Assembly (NCBI GenBank): GCA_024641205.1
Contig: JAHEDM010000135.1
Location: 1 to 6,997 of the forward strand
Reading direction: 5' to 3'
DNA: 6,997 bases
Origin: Actinomycetes bacterium
Lineage (GTDB): Bacteria > Actinomycetota > Acidimicrobiia > Spongiisociales > UBA4744
Numbering within the stretch: position 1 is the stretch's first letter; each line of letters starts with the position of its first letter. This document shows, piece by piece, positions 4,054 to 6,997 of the stretch. A model generated the notes under the pieces. That model ran no database searches and had not been told where the DNA came from. It saw only the letters and a program-made list of their open reading frames with translations. Position numbers and translations under genes: made by a program.

Positions 4054-6114
4054 CTACAAAGGCTCGTCCTCTTCTCCGTCTATCACCGGGATCTCCGCGG
4101 TTGGTTCGTCGCCGGTGGCGTTGAGCCGATCGATGACTGCCCGCCTGGCGGTTGGGGTCGAGAAGGCCGTTATGACATCGTCGCGGACGATCCGGGTATT
4201 CCCGGTAGGGACGTACACGACCCGACCGCGCCGCACAGAAACGATCGTACAGCCTTCCGGCCAGCTGACCTCACGAAGGAATTTGCCGTCTGCCATAGAT
4301 CCAGGCGGAATCCGGAAATCGAAGAATTCAGCTCCTGGGTACGTCCGCCTCTTCAATCGGTCGCGAGCCAATTCGTGGCTGGTGCTCGTGCCGAGGGCCC
4401 TGTGGTATGCACGTACGGCGTCTTCGCGACGGAACATCCCCACCAACCGGGAGGCATCTTCTGCCGAAACGACCGGCAGGCGTCCCACCCCCAAGGCGGC
4501 CATTCGCTCGAGAGCCATGCTGACCAGAGTGTTGGGCGATACCGTCACCGGTCGGCGGGTCATGACCTCGGCCACGCTCATCGATTCGGGTGGCCCGTGG
4601 GCTCGCAGCACATCATTGATGCTCACAATGCCGGCCAACCGGTCGTCCTCGTCGAGCACCGCTGCCCCGTGACGGCGACCGCGGTCGAGAATTGCCTGGA
4701 CCTCGGATACCGGCATGCCAATAGGAACCGTCAACGGATTGAGCGACATGACGTCACCAACCTTGACCGTGTCGAGCACGTCCACCTCGCTGGATCTGAC
4801 CAGCTGGATTCCTCGCTTGGCGAGCGGCAACGTATAGACCGATTCGGGATGGATGACGTCTGTGATCAGGGTCGCCAAAATCACGGCCAGCATCAAGGGC
4901 AGCACCAGGCCGTAGTCCTGGGTGATCTCGAACACGATCAGGATGGCGGTGAGCGGAGCGCGCGCCACCGCCGCGAAGGTGGCAGCCATCCCTACCACCG
5001 CGAAAGCACCGGGCCGCAGCGGTGAGATGTTCCAGATCGGAGCCATCAGCTCCCCAAAGGCCGCCCCCAGCGTGGCGCCGATGAACAGACTTGGCATGAA
5101 CGCCCCTCCGGACGCACCCGAGCCGATGGTCACCGAGGTGGCGAAGATCTTCAGAACCGCCAGGAGGAGCAGGATCCACCACAGCTCCTGTCCAAGCAAC
5201 GAGAAATCTAGGACTTCGGCGACAAAACGCTGGCCGGTGCCGAGAATGCGCGGTTCGAAGAACCCAATACCAGCGACCGCCAGCCCTGCCACGATGGGCC
5301 GGATCCACCCGCGTTTACCGAACCGCTCACCCAGGTTCTCGGTCAAACTCAGCATTTTGAGGAGGCCGTATCCTGCAACAACAGCCAGCAACCCGACGGC
5401 GGCGTAGAGAACCAATTCCCGAGGGTCGATCACCCCGTAGCTCTTTGCGCGTAGCAGCTCTCCAGAGCCGACCAGGCTCTTGTTGGTGACGGCGGCGGCA
5501 ACGGAGGCAACCACAACCGCACTGAGGTGACGCACCGAAAACGTCCGCAGCATTACTTCCATCGCGAAGAGCATCCCGGCGATGGGAGCATTGAAACTCG
5601 CTCCGATGGCGGCTCCGGCTCCTGCGGCGACCAGACTCCTGATCTTGTCCTCTCCAAGGCCGGTACGGCGGGCCACCGACGATCCGATGGTTGCCCCTAT
5701 CTGGACGATCGGCCCTTCCCGCCCGGCCGACCCTCCGCCGCCAAGGGTGAACGCGGTCGCCAACAGCTTGAGTGGTATGGAGCGGGTGGGTAGATAACCG
5801 GCGTGAACGGCCAACCCGATGGTCGCTTCGGGTACCCCGTCCCCGGCAACCTCGGGTGCGAACTTGGCACCTATCCACCAGGCGATCAGCAGACCGAGGG
5901 GCACGGTGACCAGGATCGCGAACCGGCCAAGACTCGTGCTGTCTGCCAGCCAGATTGAACCTTGGCCAACCCATTCAATCGCCCAGATGAGCAGCGCCGC
6001 CCCTGCTCCGACCAGGCCCCCAACCAGCAACGAGAGCCCAAGAAAACGAGCCGTCTCAAATTGGGCGGAGGCGAATCTCCTGGGCCGCTCGAGGCGGGGT
6101 TCCTTGGTGGTCAT
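4054..6114 (-). CDS. ClC-family chloride channel/antiporter with CBS pair and TrkA_C (RCK_C) domain
   Basis: This 686-aa inner-membrane protein is a complete ClC core of about 440 residues with a regulatory tail. Selectivity motifs are GDGVPEA (91-97), GREGPIVQIGA (131-141, with gating Glu133) and SGGAFMPSLFIGA (335-347). The pore tyrosine is probably Tyr427 in SVYTLPLAKRG. The position matching the intracellular proton glutamate of E. coli ClC (Glu203) is Val187 in FAMEVML, as in many ClC channels, so proton coupling is uncertain. Two CBS domains follow (about 452-505 and 514-570), then an RCK_C-like fold at 597-655 (FDFRIPPGSMADGKFLREVSWPEGCTIVSVRRG...), as found in K+ transport regulators. 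An acidic tail ends the protein. It probably moves Cl- across the membrane with gating by nucleotide or another ligand through the CBS/RCK_C tail. The ATG at 6114 is preferred; TTG codons further out (6120, 6174) extend only into DNA shared with the divergent gene. No clear Shine-Dalgarno is seen. Confidence 0.93.
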   Translation of the reverse strand: MTTKEPRLERPRRFASAQFETARFLGLSLLVGGLVGAGAALLIWAIEWVGQGSIWLADSTSLGRFAILVTVPLGLLIAWWIGAKFAPEVAGDGVPEATIGLAVHAGYLPTRSIPLKLLATAFTLGGGGSAGREGPIVQIGATIGSSVARRTGLGEDKIRSLVAAGAGAAIGASFNAPIAGMLFAMEVMLRTFSVRHLSAVVVASVAAAVTNKSLVGSGELLRAKSYGVIDPRELVLYAAVGLLAVVAGYGLLKMLSLTENLGERFGKRGWIRPIVAGLAVAGIGFFEPRILGTGQRFVAEVLDFSLLGQELWWILLLLAVLKIFATSVTIGSGASGGAFMPSLFIGATLGAAFGELMAPIWNISPLRPGAFAVVGMAATFAAVARAPLTAILIVFEITQDYGLVLPLMLAVILATLITDVIHPESVYTLPLAKRGIQLVRSSEVDVLDTVKVGDVMSLNPLTVPIGMPVSEVQAILDRGRRHGAAVLDEDDRLAGIVSINDVLRAHGPPESMSVAEVMTRRPVTVSPNTLVSMALERMAALGVGRLPVVSAEDASRLVGMFRREDAVRAYHRALGTSTSHELARDRLKRRTYPGAEFFDFRIPPGSMADGKFLREVSWPEGCTIVSVRRGRVVYVPTGNTRIVRDDVITAFSTPTARRAVIDRLNATGDEPTAEIPVIDGEEDEPL

Positions 6115-6157
6115 GATCAATCGTCGGCAGATAGACAGGTGCTCATCCAACCTAGTA

Positions 6158-6170
6158 CCTGCCCGGCAGG
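6158..6170. promoter_or_regulatory. Perfect palindrome in the ClC/nitrobindin divergent region
   Basis: CCTGCC-C-GGCAGG is a 6+1+6 palindrome lying 44 nt before the ClC start and 56 nt before the nitrobindin-like start. Its right end overlaps the proposed -35 of the plus-strand gene. The size and place suit an operator for a dimeric regulator, but no regulator gene is adjacent. Confidence 0.4.
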
Positions 6171-6196
6171 ACAACCACCACTCGCACGTTTACCCT
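6168..6196 (+). promoter_or_regulatory. Possible promoter of the nitrobindin-like gene
   Basis: AGGACA (6168-6173, four of six matches to TTGACA) is separated by 17 nt from TACCCT (6191-6196), which fits TAnnnT. The same TACCCT hexamer serves as the proposed -10 at 1763-1768. A strong AAGGAGG ribosome site follows at 6209-6215, 10 nt before the ATG at 6226. Confidence 0.4.
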
Positions 6197-6225
6197 GGAG
6201 ACATCTCCAAGGAGGCCGATCGATC

Positions 6226-6735
6226 ATGAACAACCAACCACTGCATCCGGCAGTCGAACCGCTGGCGTATCTTCTCGGACAGTGGCGAGGCGAAGGCAAG
6301 GGCGAGTACCCCACCATCGAACCATTCGTTTATGGCGAGGAGATCGAGTTCTCCCACAACGGCCGACCGTTTCTCTTCTATGTGCAGAAGACCTGGAATA
6401 CGCCCGACAGTTACCCGATGCATTCCGAAGCCGGGTACCTCAGACCAGTGGCGGATGGCCGCATCGAACTCGTCCTCGCTCAGCCGAGCGGCATAACTGA
6501 GATCCTGGCCGGCAGTCTGTCCGGTTCCCGCATCGACCTGACCAGCACCCTGATCGGGGTCAGCCCAACCGCCAAGCATGTATCCGCCGTCAAGCGGGTC
6601 ATTTCGGTGAAGGCCACCACCCTGAGCTATCAACTGGACATGGCCGCAGTCGGTCACGACATGAGCATCCACCTGCAAGCCGAATTGGAGAGGCAGGAAG
6701 ATTCCTCCCCCCTGACGAGCGAAGCGAGTTGGTGA
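6226..6735 (+). CDS. Nitrobindin-like heme-binding beta-barrel protein (DUF1794/THAP4-like)
   Basis: This 169-aa cytosolic protein matches the nitrobindin family: a ten-stranded barrel related in shape to fatty-acid-binding proteins that holds ferric heme and reacts with nitric oxide or peroxynitrite. Visible family motifs are LLGQWRGEGKGEYPTIEPFVYGEE (16-39, containing GxWxGxG), FSHNGRPFLFYVQKT (42-56), PMHSEAGYLRP (64-74) and the late SIHLQAELER (147-156). His149 is the probable proximal heme ligand, with His144 nearby as an alternative. The start is set by AAGGAGG at 6209-6215, 10 nt upstream; family similarity begins about residue 8. The last eight residues, from Pro162 (PLTSEASW) to the TGA, are encoded by a palindromic repeat element (6704-6744). 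The natural end of the protein was therefore probably replaced or extended by repeat DNA. It is transcribed away from ClC, with 111 nt between the two starts. Confidence 0.88.
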   Translation: MNNQPLHPAVEPLAYLLGQWRGEGKGEYPTIEPFVYGEEIEFSHNGRPFLFYVQKTWNTPDSYPMHSEAGYLRPVADGRIELVLAQPSGITEILAGSLSGSRIDLTSTLIGVSPTAKHVSAVKRVISVKATTLSYQLDMAAVGHDMSIHLQAELERQEDSSPLTSEASW

Positions 6736-6744
6736 GGGGGGAGG
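6704..6744. repeat. Intact palindromic C-run/G-run element overlapping a gene end
   Basis: CCTCCCCCCT (6704-6713) and AGGGGGGAGG (6735-6744) form a perfect 10-bp inverted repeat around a 21-nt centre containing GACGAGCGAAGCGAG. The nitrobindin-like stop codon lies at the inner edge of the right arm (6733-6735), so the element both encodes the protein's C-terminus and can form a hairpin in its mRNA. A decayed relative lies at 3947-3985. The pattern recalls REP-type palindromic elements; no transposase is present. Confidence 0.7.
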
Positions 6745-6745
6745 T

Positions 6746-6769
6746 GGCTTGGCTCCATGTAGCCAAGCC
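6746..6769 (+). terminator. Strong hairpin downstream of the nitrobindin-like gene
   Basis: GGCTTGGCT (6746-6754), a 6-nt loop CCATGT, and AGCCAAGCC (6761-6769) form a perfect 9-bp stem 10 nt after the stop. No T-run follows; the downstream bases are TGAGGGGGGT. It therefore fits the U-less hairpin terminators proposed for actinobacteria rather than the classical form. It could also stabilise the mRNA end together with the preceding palindrome. Confidence 0.5.
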
Positions 6770-6808
6770 TGAGGGGGGTCGGTTCCCACCAAGGATGCAG
6801 CTCGCAAC

Positions 6809-6814
6809 TATCTT
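6809..6814 (+). promoter_or_regulatory. Probable -10 box for the last gene (leaderless)
   Basis: TATCTT is followed by six C and then the ATG at 6821, so transcription is expected to start at or beside the initiation codon. There is no purine-rich ribosome site in between. No good -35 is visible at 16-18 nt. Confidence 0.45.
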
Positions 6815-6820
6815 CCCCCC

Positions 6821-6997
6821 ATGTCTCGTTTGACCTCCATAACGGCTATTGCCCGGACCATCGACCCCCGGTTGCGCACTCACCAATTCCATCTGGCCGT
6901 AGCCGTTCTGGGCGCCCTGATCGTGATGGCCGTCGAATTGGAAGGAGGCGCTTCGATCGGCGAGGCGTTCGGCCCGGCCACAAACGCCGGAGTGACC
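6821..6997 (+). CDS. N-terminus of an unknown membrane protein (3' end outside window)
   Basis: Fifty-nine codons are present and the frame is open to the window edge. The protein starts MSRLTSITAIARTIDPRLRT, a basic cytosolic-type leader, then one hydrophobic segment HLAVAVLGALIVMAVELEG (residues 24-42), then GGASIGEAFGPATNAGVT. This is an N-terminal membrane anchor or first transmembrane helix rather than a cleavable signal peptide, since no clear cleavage site follows. I do not recognise the family from this fragment. The ATG at 6821 is preferred because a TATCTT -10 box ends 6 nt before it and no other start has a ribosome site. The gene is downstream of the hairpin after the nitrobindin-like gene and appears to be a separate transcription unit. 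Confidence 0.6.
   Translation, partial: MSRLTSITAIARTIDPRLRTHQFHLAVAVLGALIVMAVELEGGASIGEAFGPATNAGVT

Noticed and set aside
3718..5025. Long plus-strand open frame of 435 codons opposite the ClC gene
   Set aside because: It runs antisense to the well-conserved ClC coding sequence, has no recognisable domain and a His/Arg/Gln-rich composition typical of a shadow frame.
6115..6174. Extended ClC start at TTG 6174
   Set aside because: The extra residues show no ClC similarity, there is no ribosome site, and they would cover the divergent control region.
5962..6225. Upstream extension of the nitrobindin-like frame
   Set aside because: The extension overlaps the ClC N-terminus and lacks homology; the AAGGAGG site before 6226 sets the start.
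6746..6780. Classical rho-independent terminator
   Set aside because: The stem is strong but is followed by a G-run, not a T-run, so I list it only as a hairpin-type terminator with moderate confidence.

Overview
The window looks like chromosomal DNA of a moderately GC-rich actinomycete. The strongest taxonomic marker is a bacterial proteasome activator (Bpa/PafE family) at 2794-3246, a protein tied to the actinobacterial 20S proteasome. A DUF2342 zinc metalloprotease, a GPDPase_memb-type membrane protein and a nitrobindin-like protein fit the same origin. Several genes have Actinobacteria-like starts: a GTG start coupled to the preceding stop, and two genes whose -10 box lies 6-7 nt before the ATG, as in leaderless mRNAs. 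An environmental lineage such as Acidimicrobiia is my guess from general style, not something the sequence proves.

Layout. Positions 2-265 hold the C-terminal PDZ domain of an HtrA-like serine protease (gene cut by the window edge). It overlaps by 4 nt with a DUF2342 metalloprotease (262-1350). A convergent small excisionase-type HTH protein follows (1421-1636, minus). An intergenic stretch then ends in a TACGAAR heptamer array, which carries the probable promoter of a polytopic membrane protein (1776-2756). The proteasome activator comes next (2794-3246). For 3247-3371 I see no gene. Positions 3372-3685 are a broken sensor histidine kinase. On the minus strand lie a 58-aa SH3/KOW-like protein (3702-3878) with a perfect TATAAT and Shine-Dalgarno, and a ClC chloride transporter with CBS and TrkA_C/RCK_C domains (4054-6114). 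Diverging from ClC are a nitrobindin-like heme-barrel protein (6226-6735) and the start of an unknown membrane protein (6821 onward, cut by the window end).

Gene cooperation. Three of the first five intact plus-strand products concern protein turnover: the PDZ protease, the metalloprotease and the proteasome activator. Only the first two are demonstrably coupled. ClC and nitrobindin share a short divergent control region containing a perfect 6+1+6 palindrome.

The least ordinary content is in the gaps. There are three short arrays with exact 7-bp periodicity: two TTGGT-type arrays directly after stop codons and one TACGAAR array at a promoter. There are also two copies, one intact and one decayed, of a C-run/G-run palindromic element with a GCGAGC-rich centre. 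The intact copy supplies the last codons of the nitrobindin-like gene. I found no CRISPR array, tRNA, rRNA, insertion sequence or recognisable defence system.
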